In this document: in pieces, positions 21,736 through 33,600 of the stretch
How positions within the stretch are numbered: position 1 is the first letter of the stretch
How the letters are laid out: each line of letters starts with the position of its first letter
Assembly (NCBI GenBank): GCA_030267565.1
Contig: BRXU01000047.1
Location: 496,001-560,000 of the forward strand
Origin: Pleodorina starrii
Taxonomy: Eukaryota; Chlorophyta; Chlorophyceae; Chlamydomonadales; Volvocaceae
Length of the DNA: 64,000 nucleotides
Reading direction: 5' to 3'
Program-made: the position numbers and the translations under genes
Notes under the pieces: model-generated
Database searches by the model: none
What the model saw: the letters and a program-made list of their open reading frames with translations, nothing else
What the model was told of the DNA's origin: nothing

Positions 21736-24219
21736 GTTGGAGGCGCGCCCGTCGTTGAGTCGTCGACGTGCCGGGTGGTACCGTAGATGCAAGATGCTTG
21801 CCCGGGGGTTTGGCCGTGCAGGGATCGCCACCGTCCGGGGCTCCGAAACTCCGAAACTCCGGACCCGTCGGGGCGCGGCAGTCCACTGCGCAGGAGGGGC
21901 CTCCGCTGACGCTCGCGGTTGTGTCCAGTGGCTGCGCAGCACTGGGTTCGGTGCGGTGCGGCGTTTACCGTTTCAGTCGCTTTTTCAGTGCCGCAGGGAG
22001 TGGGTAGCTGGGTACATGCGCCTGTTGCAGAGGGCCGCATTCAGGACACACGGGTTACGTGAAGGCTTTGGCCCCCCCCCCCCCCGCGCGCAGGAAATGC
22101 GGGGAAAGCTGCTTCAAAAGTCATGGGATATCGGCCCTCTTTTTCCTGATTTTGTTAAGAATCCCGCGCTGAACATTGGGCTGGAGGCTGCACAAGGTCT
22201 CGAGTCTTACAAGACGGGGATGGGTCGACGGGCGTTCGGATTGCCTGGACGCGGTTACAGCGTCGCAGGGGGCCCTAGCCCATACCCTGCTGCCTGGCGC
22301 ATCAAACCTGTGCGGTACGCGCCTCATCTACTGCCTCCCTCCTTCCCGCTCTGGTCCATGGGTCGCTAGGAACGAACGAGAAGGGCCAAAAGATTGGCCG
22401 CTGGCGCCCCTCCCCGCCAGGCTTTGTTTGCCGTAGTCAATCAGCGGTGCACGCTCCGATCGTTACGACACAAACTCAAGTCTACGTACGGTGCCGTTTA
22501 CCTTGACGACCGCGTACGTTGATGGTTTCTGGTGCAATGCGCCGCGGGAGGGCGCCTAGGCCGGGCATGTGCGCAACCTGATCGACTACATCGGTCAGCG
22601 AGCCATTCACGTCAGGGGCCCCCAGCTCACGCAGTGCAACTGCAGCACTGCGGATTCAACACCGCGAGCCGTACCAAGTCGCCGCCACCGCCTTCCCTGC
22701 CAAACGTTCCAACCTTCCTAACTCCGAGGGCCTTTCTTTTCAGCCAGTCAGATCCCAGCCGGCCGCGCAGAGACGACAACACACATAACGCAACGTAACA
22801 CGGCGAGCGGTAATCAACGGAAAACGGACAACTTGCAACGAACAGCTCACGATGCCGCCGGGTGACGCCCACACAACGGGCGCGGCGCATTTCGTAGTAC
22901 ACGCGATTATGGCGGTTCCAGCAACAGCGTCGATACACATACATCACCTCATTAGCGGAAGGCGTGGCTCAGGCCAATGTCGCAGCCCTCTCCTCCTCCC
23001 AAGCTGCCCGGCGCTACCGGTATCTGTCCCGTTGTCCTGTGCTATCCTGTCTTGTGCAGTGCGCAGAGCCCGCTCGCCTGCCCCTGGCCCTGCACCTGCC
23101 ACTACCGGGCCTACGTACAACCAAAAACAATAACAACAACAACAATAACAACCACAACGGCACGGCGGGAATACGGAGGCGGGGCCGCCGCAGCTGCGAA
23201 CCAAGCCCCCCCGTGTTGGCCGTGCGCCCGGACAGCTTTGCCCATTCGCTCGTTCGTGCGGCGGCGCACGAAAAAAATAATGCATCACGTGTCTTCTTTA
23301 TGTGATGGTGTCGTCGTGCAGCGCAGAGGGAAGGTCGCGTCTTCCTTTGCAGGCAGCGAGGTGGGGGACGCCGCAATCCTCGGGACTACCCGCCGGCCCC
23401 CGAGCGCGACGACGCATGCCGCCACCTCCCCCGCCCCGCCCTCCCCGCCCCCCCCCCGCTCCCCCCCCCGCTCCCCCCCCCTCCTCCCCCCCGCCCTGCG
23501 CAACGTAAGATCCCTGTCTGTGTTACGATGTGCAATGCCGGGCTGCAATACTTCGCCATGCAATGGCTGGCTGCTGTCCTGTCAAGGCTCTTCCCGCCGC
23601 TGAAAAGCCTAAATCCAGCCCCGCTCGAAACCACCCCCCACGAATTTGCGGCAGAAAAAACATTCAACACTTGCATCAAACAACGCAATATGCCGTCGCT
23701 AGTCAGCTTTCTGGCAGCAGTCAGGTAACGGCAAGCAACCGGACAAAACAACGGCAAGGGCTTAGGGTCAGGGGGGCTCTCAGCACAGCGCAGCGCAACA
23801 CAACTGGGCGCCGCTTAGCCCCTTCTGCTTGCTCCCCAACGCCCGTGTCAGCAACAGCAACAGCAACATGAATTGTGTTTTCATTCATCATTCATGGACT
23901 GCCCCCCTGCCCCCAATGATGATGTCCCCATGACGAGCGGTGAGGGGTCAGAACCCGCCCCAAACAGCACCCAACCAACCATCCAACCACCCACCCACCC
24001 AACCAACCACCCAACCAACCACCCAACCAACCACTATCGCAGCAGGGCAGCACAACCCTAAAAAACAAACAACAGAAAAGAATCCCATCTCGGGGTAAAC
24101 AATTAACCAACCCGACGGCGAGGTGAGCTGCGCCGTATGAGCAGCTTCCCCCCCGTCACCCCCCCCCTCACCCCCCATACTTAAATTCATATTATTTATT
24201 TTCTTATATACTTATTTTC
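20473..24219. other. SCC2 3' flank and intergenic DNA, no gene seen
   Basis: The first clear plus-strand TGTAA after the SCC2 stop is at 21613-21617, giving a possible 1.1-kb 3' UTR. A CT microsatellite is at 21690-21732, homopolymer C/G runs lie near 22075 and 23450, and (AAC)-rich and (CCAA/CCAC)-rich patches at 23110-23160 and 23975-24035. Several reading frames over 100 codons exist, but none resembles a protein or shows a splice structure. Confidence 0.55.
21690..21732. repeat. (CT)n microsatellite
   Basis: About 21 uninterrupted CT dinucleotides in the SCC2 3' flank. Confidence 0.97.
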
Positions 24220-24224
24220 TTACA
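24220..24224 (-). terminator. Probable polyadenylation signal of the Tmc-like gene
   Basis: TTACA on the plus strand is TGTAA on the transcribed strand, the usual volvocine polyadenylation motif. It lies about 395 nt past the stop codon at 24619-24621, in an unusually A/T-rich patch. Confidence 0.55.
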
Positions 24225-24618
24225 TACTTTCCCACAGATGCAAACTTGCGGCACTGATGCACGAACGCACGCACGCCGTTGCACGAGGTCGCCCCACGAC
24301 CCGGCCTAGCCGCGCAGCACCCCCACCCCCACCCCCACCCCGATACGAGATAAGAGCAGTAATGTGCCACACATGCGCATGCACGCATACACCCACATGC
24401 ACACCCACATGCACGCACACGCACACCCACACCCACACGCACACCCACACCCACACACGGCCCTCAAGACGATTCAGGCAGCAGGACAGGCACCGAGCAG
24501 GCAGCCGCCACGCGTGTGGTGCACCCCACATCCCACCGCCTCCTCCGCCTCCTCCTCCTCCTCCTCCGCCGCCGCCGCCGCCGCCGTCACCGCCGCTGCC
24601 TCCGCACGACTGCGACTG

Positions 24619-27600
24619 CTACTGCTGTGCCGCTGACGCAGACGTGCCGTCCGTGGGGTTGCTGCCCCTCCTCTTCTTCTTGCTGCCGTTCCGGCTGCCT
24701 CCTCCTCCTCCGGCCACCCGGAGTCTAAATGTGGCCCTCACGTGGCCCCTCACGTCCACCTCGGGAGGAACCTGCGACAGCAGCGCGCTCTGTCTCGCCG
24801 CGTCGACCCGGATGCGGGAGAGGCGGGGCCACAGCAGGAAGAGTGTGTAGATCACAAACACACCGCATGCAGCCCCCAACAAGATCTGGAGAGGGGAGGG
24901 GAGGGAAGGAGGGGAGGAGTGGGGAGGAGTGGGGGTGGGTGGGGAGGGAATGAGGGGGGCCCAGGCCGGGGGGGAAGGTACCGGTAGGAAGGAAGAGAGG
25001 GAGGGAGAGAGCGAGGGGGAAAGCGAGGGGCGGGGAGGAGAAGCTTTGGAAGCGGGTGCAGGCAGAGAGGTGCACGTCTAACGCAAGTCTGGGCGAGGGA
25101 AGGGAAGGGAAGGGAAGGGAGGGCCAGCGGAGCAGGAGGAGCGGTGCATGACCGTGACCGAGCAGGGCTGCGGCGAGGTGCCGCCAGACCCCTTCAGGAT
25201 ATGGGGCTGGGGTGTGGCGGGCGGGGGGCTCGGAGGAGGAGCGGCCCCCGCACGAGGATAGAGAGGGAGGCAGCGAGGGAGCACAAACCCCCCAATCCCC
25301 AAGGAACCCCGCAACCCCCTCCCACGCCCCCCCACCCCAAACCTCCCCCTCCATACCCCCCCCAAGCCCCCCTACCGAGTGCAGCTGCGTGACTTCGTTG
25401 TATCGGCGGACGGAGTAATCCGCGAAGAGCTGTGCGGCGGTCTGAAGCCCCTCGTAGCAGTCCCGACCACCAACCTGCGGTGTGACCGATAGGGAGGAAG
25501 GCGAGGGAGGGAGGCGAGGGAAGGGAGGGAGGGAGGGAAGGGAGGGGGGGCCTTGCCAAGAGAGGAGGCGGTTCTCCCCGTCAGGCCCCCGGGGGATTCC
25601 CCCCCCCCCCGGTGGCGCTGTCGGCAACGGACCCCTCTTTCCCCCTTCTTCATTGGAAGCTCCGACGCGGTGGATACAAAGTTGCAAATACACACGGCCG
25701 CTGCTGGTGCTGGTGCTGGTGCCGCAGCGACAGAGACAGAGAGCGAACCCCCACCCACCCCTCACCACCCCTCACCACCCCTCACCACCCCTCACCACCC
25801 CGAACAGCCCCGCAGCCCCCTCACAGCTCACCAGATGAATGAAGTCGTACCGGCTGTTGTTGTACCGCACATCCACGTCATCATCCAGAGACAGCAGCTT
25901 CATCTCCGCAATAACCCGTCGTACCATCGTGTCTAGACCGTTGTGGGTCACCTGGGGGGGCCGGGTGGGTGGAGGGGTGGGGGCGTGTGTGTGTATGTAT
26001 AGTTCACCCTTCCCCTGCCCTCCCTAGTCCCTACCCCTGCCCTCCCCCCCATCCCCCCCCTCCGCACACACACACTCACCTCGTAGTACTTGTGCCCGGG
26101 CGGCAGGCACAGGCTCTGGTCCCATCTGAAGCAGTGTTTGGCCCGGAAGAACTCGGAGGAGAAGTCGGAGGACTCAAATGTGCTGGCGGGGACTGACTCC
26201 TGGAACACGGAACCCATCTGGGGGGAGAGAAGGGGGGAGGGGGTTGGGGGAGGGGGCCGGGGGGGCGGGGGGAAGAGAGGAGAGCGAGAGAGAGGGGCAG
26301 GGGAGCGGGGAGGAGGAGTGGGGGTACCGCGGAGAGAAGTCCGTGTGTGTGTGTGTTGGGGGGGAGGTGGAGGGGAAGGCTCAACCCCCCTCCCCGCTTC
26401 CCCCCATCCCCTGCCCGCTTCCACCCCAAACACACACACACGTCTACAGTCCTACCTGCGTTATCGACCTCCCGCCGTACATCAGCACGTCGTACTCGTC
26501 CTCGAACAGCCGTATCTGCTGCTTGAGCAGCTCCCGCCACACCGCCTTGCCGGGCGCGTCGTCCGCCGCCACCAGGCCCCAGGCGCAGCAGCGCATGTGG
26601 GTGTAGCGGTACGTCACGTGAGCTGCCATGTTGAGGGAGGCCAGCGGGCCCTGCATGCCGCTCAGCAGGCTGAGGGAGACGACGTACACAGCCACCACGG
26701 CGGCGTTGAGGAGCAGGAAGGGAGCCTGCGTGGGTGGGTGGGGAAGGGGGGGCGTGGGTTTTGTTGTGTGTGTGTGGGGGGGGGGGAGTTCCAAGGTTGT
26801 TTTAGGAGTTTTTCGGGTTGAAGGCTTAAGGGTTTCAAAGCCCCTGCCCTCCCCACCCGTCTCCAGCTGTCGCACGCACACACACACACATACACCGTTG
26901 GGAATGCTCCCCCGCTCTCTCCCACCCACCCACCCGGAATGAACACACATGCGGCCCACCCGCGCACCTGGCGGGAGGCACATGCCAAAACCACACCCCC
27001 TCCCCTCTTCCCCCTCTTCCCCCTCTTCCCCCATCCCCGCTCCCCACCGGGCTACTCACCACCAGTCTCAACAGATTGCCGTACGACGGCACCAACAGCT
27101 TTCCGTTGATCTGCATGCCCCGTCCACCCAACACAGCCCGCGCGCGAGCCAGCCGCCCGCCGCCGCCTACGCCGCCACCACCGCCGCCGCCATCGCTGCT
27201 TCCACGCCGCCCCTCCCCTCCAGCTGCTCCTCCAGCCGCCGCCGCCGCCGCCCCGCTCTCGTCTCTCGCCTTCAACACCGCCGCCGGGCCCACCCCTCCT
27301 GCCGCCGCCTCCTCCTCCTCGCCTCGCCCGACTAGTCTCGGCATCAGCCCCCCCCTAGCGGCGGTGGTGCCGCCGCCGCCGCCGCCGTCATCGAAACTCG
27401 CGCGGCGCTGGCGCCGCCCTCCCCCCCGCTCCGCCGCGCCCTCGAAGGCCAGTCCCCGCGGCCGCTGCTGCGCCCGCCGACCACCCGCCGCCGCCGCCGC
27501 CGCCCTGACGGCGGCCGCGGCCTCCGCTGCCGCCGCGTCGCCGTCGTTATCGTCATCGGCCGCACTGACCTCACCGCTGGCGGCGCCGCTGCCGCCGCCG

Positions 27601-30600
27601 TCCGCCGCCCCCTCGGGGCCCGGGCCCCGATGCGACCCGCCGCCGCCGCGGCGGTCGTCGTTCTGCTTCCCCTGCCCCTGTCCGCCCTGCCCCTGCCCTT
27701 GCCCCTGTCCCTGCCCCGTTCTTTGGCCCTCCTCGCTGTCGTCGTCACTGCCCGCGTCTTCGTCCTCGTCCAAAACCTGAACAGGCGGGGATGCTCCTTC
27801 ATTAGTTTCAGAATTAAGTAAATTGATATTTTGGGAAAATTTGGGTTTGGACTGCCGTACGGGGCCTGGAGAGGCAGAGAGTGCGGGCTGGTTGATGGAC
27901 TGGTGGGGTGGGCGGGGCGTGAGGGATGAGACATGGGAGGGTGGGACGTGGGGGGGTGGGGAGGGCGGGGGGGAGGGCCGATGGCCCGGCATCTGCGTGT
28001 CGTGTCCGCGTCTGTGTCCGTATCCCAGCTCCAGTCCCAGTTCAGTTCCAGTTCCCCGTCGCATTCACTTGCCCGGGAGACACAAGCCTCGCCTCACCTC
28101 GCCTGATTGCCCACAACTCGCCACCCGCCCACCCCGCCTTCAACAGCCCCTACCCGGCCACTCAAACCCCCAAAACTACCTCTCCTTATTCGTCCCCCGC
28201 TGCCGCCTCCGTCCCCCGTCTTCCGGCTGCGCGTCACCCGCTCCACCAGCTCTGCCCCTCTGCACTGCCGGTGCACACTAATGAGGTTTGGCGATGTTTT
28301 CGAAGTGACATGCCCGGTTAGCTCAGTCGGTAGAGCGCAAGGCTCTTAACCTTGTGGTCGTGGGTTCGAGCCCCACATTGGGCGGAATGCTTTTGCACAA
28401 AAGCGAATTAAAAACTCAATTCCCTTGCGTGATTCCCCATGCAGACACAACGTATTCTATAGATGTTAAGTTGTACAAGAATCCACATTTTGTTGCCACC
28501 TTTCCTTACCTCGCATTTGTACCTTGCTCATACAAATGCGAGCTATGCCTCCAACGGTCGGTCCTCCCGACGAAAATCGCCTGGGACTATTTCCTTGCCT
28601 CCCGCAATCAAACGAGCATCTGTCCATGGACCCCAACCAGCTTGGTAAGCAAGCGCCATTGCGGCCCGCCCCAGCCTCCCTACCTCCCTACCTCATCTGG
28701 CCCCATCCCTCTCTCCCCTCGCCTCAGCCCCCGCCGTCACCCTTCTCCCCTTTCCCCGCGCCCCACAGCCCATTCCCACCCTCCACCCTCCACCGCCCCC
28801 CCTGCCCCCCCCGGCCCCACCTTGATTTCCTGGCTGGCCAGCTGCCTCAGCACCGGCGCCGGCAGCCCCAGCATGGCCACCATTCCGATGACGCGGGCGG
28901 CCTCCACCCGGCTCACCAGCAGCCACTGGAAGGCGGTGCACAGCAGCTGCACCACCAGGGCCTCCACCACCAGCAGAATGATCAGCTCTGGAGTAAGGGG
29001 GGAGGAGGGAGAGGGGGGGTAATGATGACGGTGGGGGGAGGGGGGTAATGAAGAAAGATGGGGGGAGGGGGAGGGGGAAACGGGGGGAAAGGGGAAAGAG
29101 GGGGAAAGGGGTAAGTTTTGAGTGTCTTGCGAAATGAGGGCTGGTTGCAGCAACCAGCCCCTCCTGACGGACAACAACGGAGTCCAAATAGGCGAAAATG
29201 GGGGAGGAAGGGGAGCGGGACCTTCAGGAGGGGGAGGAGGAGGAGGAGCAGAAGCTCCAGGAGGGGTTGGGACGTAGGGTGGTGAAGGGGTGTGAACCGT
29301 GTGATGGTGGCAGGGGAGGGGAGGGAGCAGAGCAGTCGGATGCGCGCAGCTTGGCCGGCTGATACCGGTAACTTGGCTGATCCCATGTGCTCGGCCCGGA
29401 CGGGGCGGTAGGGGGCGAGTCCCGGGTACGGAAACACGAAACACACCACCACCACCCCTCCGCCCTGCTGTTTCATACTTCTTACTCCCACCCGACTGCA
29501 GCTGGTCTGATCCAAATGCAGCTGGGTAGTGGGTAACCCTTTCCCCCCTTTTCAGCCCGCCAGCTTGCCGAGTCGGGCAGTTTTACTTCCCCTACCCTCC
29601 CAAACCCCAACCCCACCCTCGAACCCCCGACCTCCACACCCCCATTCCATCCCATCCCCCCACCCACCCACCCGACCCACCCACCCGTCCTCAGCCTCTC
29701 CACGGACTGCCAGGCACTGCTCATCATCAGGTCGAGAGACAACGCGTATCCGTTGAAGAGGGGCACCAACCCGGCATCCACCACGAACTTCCAATGGCGG
29801 TGCCACCTGAGGGGGCGGGGGGAGGGGGAGGGGGGGGCGGGGCGGGGGAGACGGACACGGAGGCGGAGAGACGGTGGAGGAGGGGGGAGGGAGGGAGGGA
29901 GGGGGGGAAGGAAGGAGAGGGGGCTCCTCGCTCTGTCGTACATGAGGAAGGGCGTGTTGAGTGTGAAATGCGGTACAGGTGGTTGGGTACTGGCGACAGC
30001 AAACGTGGGCCCATTCAGCAAGCGGTAGGAGGGAGGGAGGAGGGAGGAGGGAGGGAGGAGGGAGGGAGGAGGGAGGGAGGGACGGGGCAGACGGCAGAGG
30101 AGCCGGGAGGGAGGACGGGCAGGCGCGCGCGCGGATGGTGGCACACCCGGACTGAGCACACCCCTCAGCACACCTCTCACCACCGTGCTCCCTGGCAGCA
30201 GGGCAGCCAACCAACCCGCAGCGGATCAGCCCTCGACAGCACACACACCCCTCAGAGCCCCACTGTCGCAACCTAACCGTCTTTTGCACTTGTCTCGCTG
30301 GCTGGGTGGGTTGGGCACATCTTCCTGGAGCTTTGCCCCATGCTCCACACTCTCCCAGGGAACCTCCCCTTTGCTCTTGCTATGTGGCTCCCCCCCTCAG
30401 CCCCCCATGCACACCCCCACAGCAGCCCCCAGAGCAGCCCCCCCCCCAGCAGCTCACATGTACTTGTCCTTGAGCTTGGGCAGCAGGTACAGGGCCTCCC
30501 GAGCCGCTGCCAGGAAGCGGTTGCCCAGCTGCCAGATGCCCGCATGCGCCTGGAGTACCTTTGGGGGGGAGCTGTCCAGGTAGCTGTGTGTTTGTGGGGG

Positions 30601-33600
30601 AGGGGGGGCGGGGAGGGGATGAGGGGCGGGGGAAGGAGGATGGGGGGGGAGGGGCGGGGTTAGAGAAAAGAACATTCCGAATGGGGTGGAGGGGTGTTGG
30701 TCAGGAGGTTGGGGGTGAAGTGAAGGAAGGAAGGGGTGAAGTGAAGGAAGGAGGGAAGGGGTGAAGTGAAGGAAGGAGGGCAGTGATGAGAAGCCGGGAG
30801 GGGAGCGGGGAGGGCGGGGAGGGCAATGTTCCCTGACCTCCCCACCCCAACCCACCACCCCCCGTCACCCACCCCAACAACCACCCACCCTCCCATACAT
30901 TCCACCTCCCTCTCAGCGGCAGTTGAGCCAGGCACGCAGACTCAGACCTATTGCAGCACCCCCTCCTCCCCACATCCCCCCACACAGCCCACACACACAC
31001 CCTCCCACTTACCGTATTCACACGTGTGACAACACCCAGAATGATGACTTGCAACGCAACAACATATCGACCTAAACTATCATACCACCCAACATATATC
31101 GACCTAAATTCTGAAATACGTTCACACTCGATCGATGGGCATGATACGGAACGGTTCGGCACGGACATGGGCATGGACGACACGTGTCATTACGTGCCAC
31201 ACGTGACACACACGCACGCACATGTCCTGCATGTACTGTACGGTACGCACGTGACGTACATGTTGTACTGCAGGTTGTTGTACGTCCACATGTCGTACAC
31301 CCGCGGCTCCAGCTGGTGCAGCCCCGTCACCCCCAGATACACCCCCTGGTGGTACGACTCCATCTCCGCGATGTTACCGACCAGCCTGCTCCAGGGAGGG
31401 AGGGAGGGAGGGAGCGTGTGTGTATGTGTATGTGCGTATTTCTGGCGGGACAGAAATGGGTGCGGGGAGGAGAGGTACCTCACACACACGTGGGGTGGGG
31501 AGGATGGAGTCAGGTCTCTCTCTCTCCCCCCACCGGTGCCATCCCCCGACTTGACGTGACACAAACCCTAAGCCTCCGCCGCCCCCACCGCGCCTCCTCC
31601 TCCTCCTCCTCCTCCACCTCCTCCTCCTCCTCCTCCTCCACCTCCACCTCCTCCACCTCCTCCACCTCCTCCACCTCCACCTCCTCTCCAAGGGGGGGAA
31701 AGGAGTCTTCCGAATCCGACCCCGACTCCCACCCCTTATCGCGCTCGTGACCCCCTCCCCCCCCATGAGGTGAGGTGAGATGGGGTGAGGTGAGACCCGG
31801 CATGCTCACTCACTTGCTCAGCGTGTATGTCAGTGTGTTGCCGCATGCTGAGGACTTGTCCGTGTTGTTGGGTCGCTCGCAGAAGGGGCCCATCATCACC
31901 CGCCAGGTGATCAGCTGCGACTTGTCCAGAGCGAGGGCGGTCTGGTGCACCTCGTACACATTACTGGGGGGTGAGGGGAGGGCAGGAGAGGAGGGGAGGG
32001 GAGGGGGAGGGGCGGGGAGGGGAGGGGAGGGGAGGGGCGGGGCCGAAGGGTGCGAAAATGGAGGTAAAGGCGAATGCGCAGTGAAGCAATGGAGGCGAGG
32101 GGGGGGCGGAGGGGGGAGGTGCAGAGCCGCCGCGACCCTTCGCTCACCCCACCGCACCTTCTGATACGCCCCGCGCCTTCAACAGTCCACCCCCATCCCC
32201 ACATCGTGGCCTGCTACCGTATCCCTGGCATGCCCCCCGTTCTTCCCCACCCCCCCTTCCCCCGCGCCTGCTCCAACCGACCTCCTTGCGTTGCCCTCCC
32301 CCCTGCCCTCCCGCCCCTCCCCTCCCCTCATGGGTAACGCCCACTCACGTGTGTTCATTGGATATGAGCTTGACCACCTGGCGAAGGGGCGGGGGGAAGG
32401 AGAGGGGGACGGGGAGGGGCGGAGGGGGGGGGTGCCGGAGGAAAGCCGAGCAAAAGGAGGCGAGTGCATGTGCGTGTGCGTGTGCGTGTGTGTTTCAGGC
32501 GGTCAGTCAGTGCGCGGAGGGGGACAAGGCCGGGGGGCCAATGGATCCAATGGGGCTGTTCACCGTGTGTGTAGAACTGGTGGCTCGAGAGAACCCGACC
32601 AAAGTGCCCCACATACACACACATACACACACACGCGCGTCGCTTCCATTCCTTCTCTGCAGTTCGCTTCTTCTTTCCCTTCCCCCCCTCCCCCTCCCCC
32701 CTTTCCCCCCCTCCCCCCCCCCGCATTCCCTCACCACCACGTAACACACGATGTGCGCCAGCAGCATGACCGCCATCAGGGCGTACGACACGTACTGCAG
32801 TCGGGCCACCGGACCGCACAGCGCCGGTCCCAGCAGCACCTTGTCGAGGGCCCTATGCAGCCGCTGCCGCCGCGCATCGATGGCCAGATCGCTGGCTGAG
32901 GAGTGGTCCGTCACACCTGCGAGGACGGAGGGGCGGGGTGTTGTTTGGGGTTTGTGGAGGTTTGAGGAAGGGGAGGGAGGGGGGACACGCGTGCCGTACA
33001 TGGTGTCGTACGGTATGTCGTACGGCACCTGGGCCCCCACGATTCACGGATCCCACTCCCCTCCACGACTTCAATGTGCTCCGGCGGCGGCGGAAAGGGT
33101 GGGGGTGAGGTTGAGCGGCGGAGTGTTGGTTGAGTGGATGGGCGCCGAGCAGGGCAGTGCGGGAAAGGAAGGCCCGCCATCCTCTTCCCCTCCCGCTGCC
33201 CCCTCCACACACACGCACACACGTGCTCTTACTCGTGAAGCCGCTCGCCGCCTCACTGTCGTCCGCACTCGAGCCGCCGTCACTGCTCTTGTCCCACTTG
33301 CCCCCGCCGCCCTCTCGATCCTCAGCGTCACCGCCGCCGCCGCCGCCTCCGCCTCCGCCTCCGCCACCGCCACCGCCGCCGCCACCGCCACCGCCGCCGA
33401 GGCCGCTGACCACGGACTCCAGCAACTGGCTGACACCCCGACCCATCGCGCCGTCACCGTCGCCGTCACCGTCGCCGTCGGCGCCGCCGCCGTCACCGCC
33501 GCCGTCGGCGCCGGTCCTCATACCGTCGCCGCCGCCGCCGCCGTCATCGCTGACGTCAGCCCCCAACCGCAAGCTGGCGGAGGCCGCTGTACCTACGCTG

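Noticed and set aside
21737..22369. 210-codon plus-strand frame in the SCC2 3' flank
   Set aside because: It spans a C homopolymer and shows no domain, no splice sites and no conserved segment; chance open frames of this length are common in G+C-rich DNA.
28354..29048. Plus-strand frames of 170-220 codons after the tRNA
   Set aside because: They start inside the tRNA gene and run antisense through exon 28 of the Tmc-like gene; their composition reflects the other strand.
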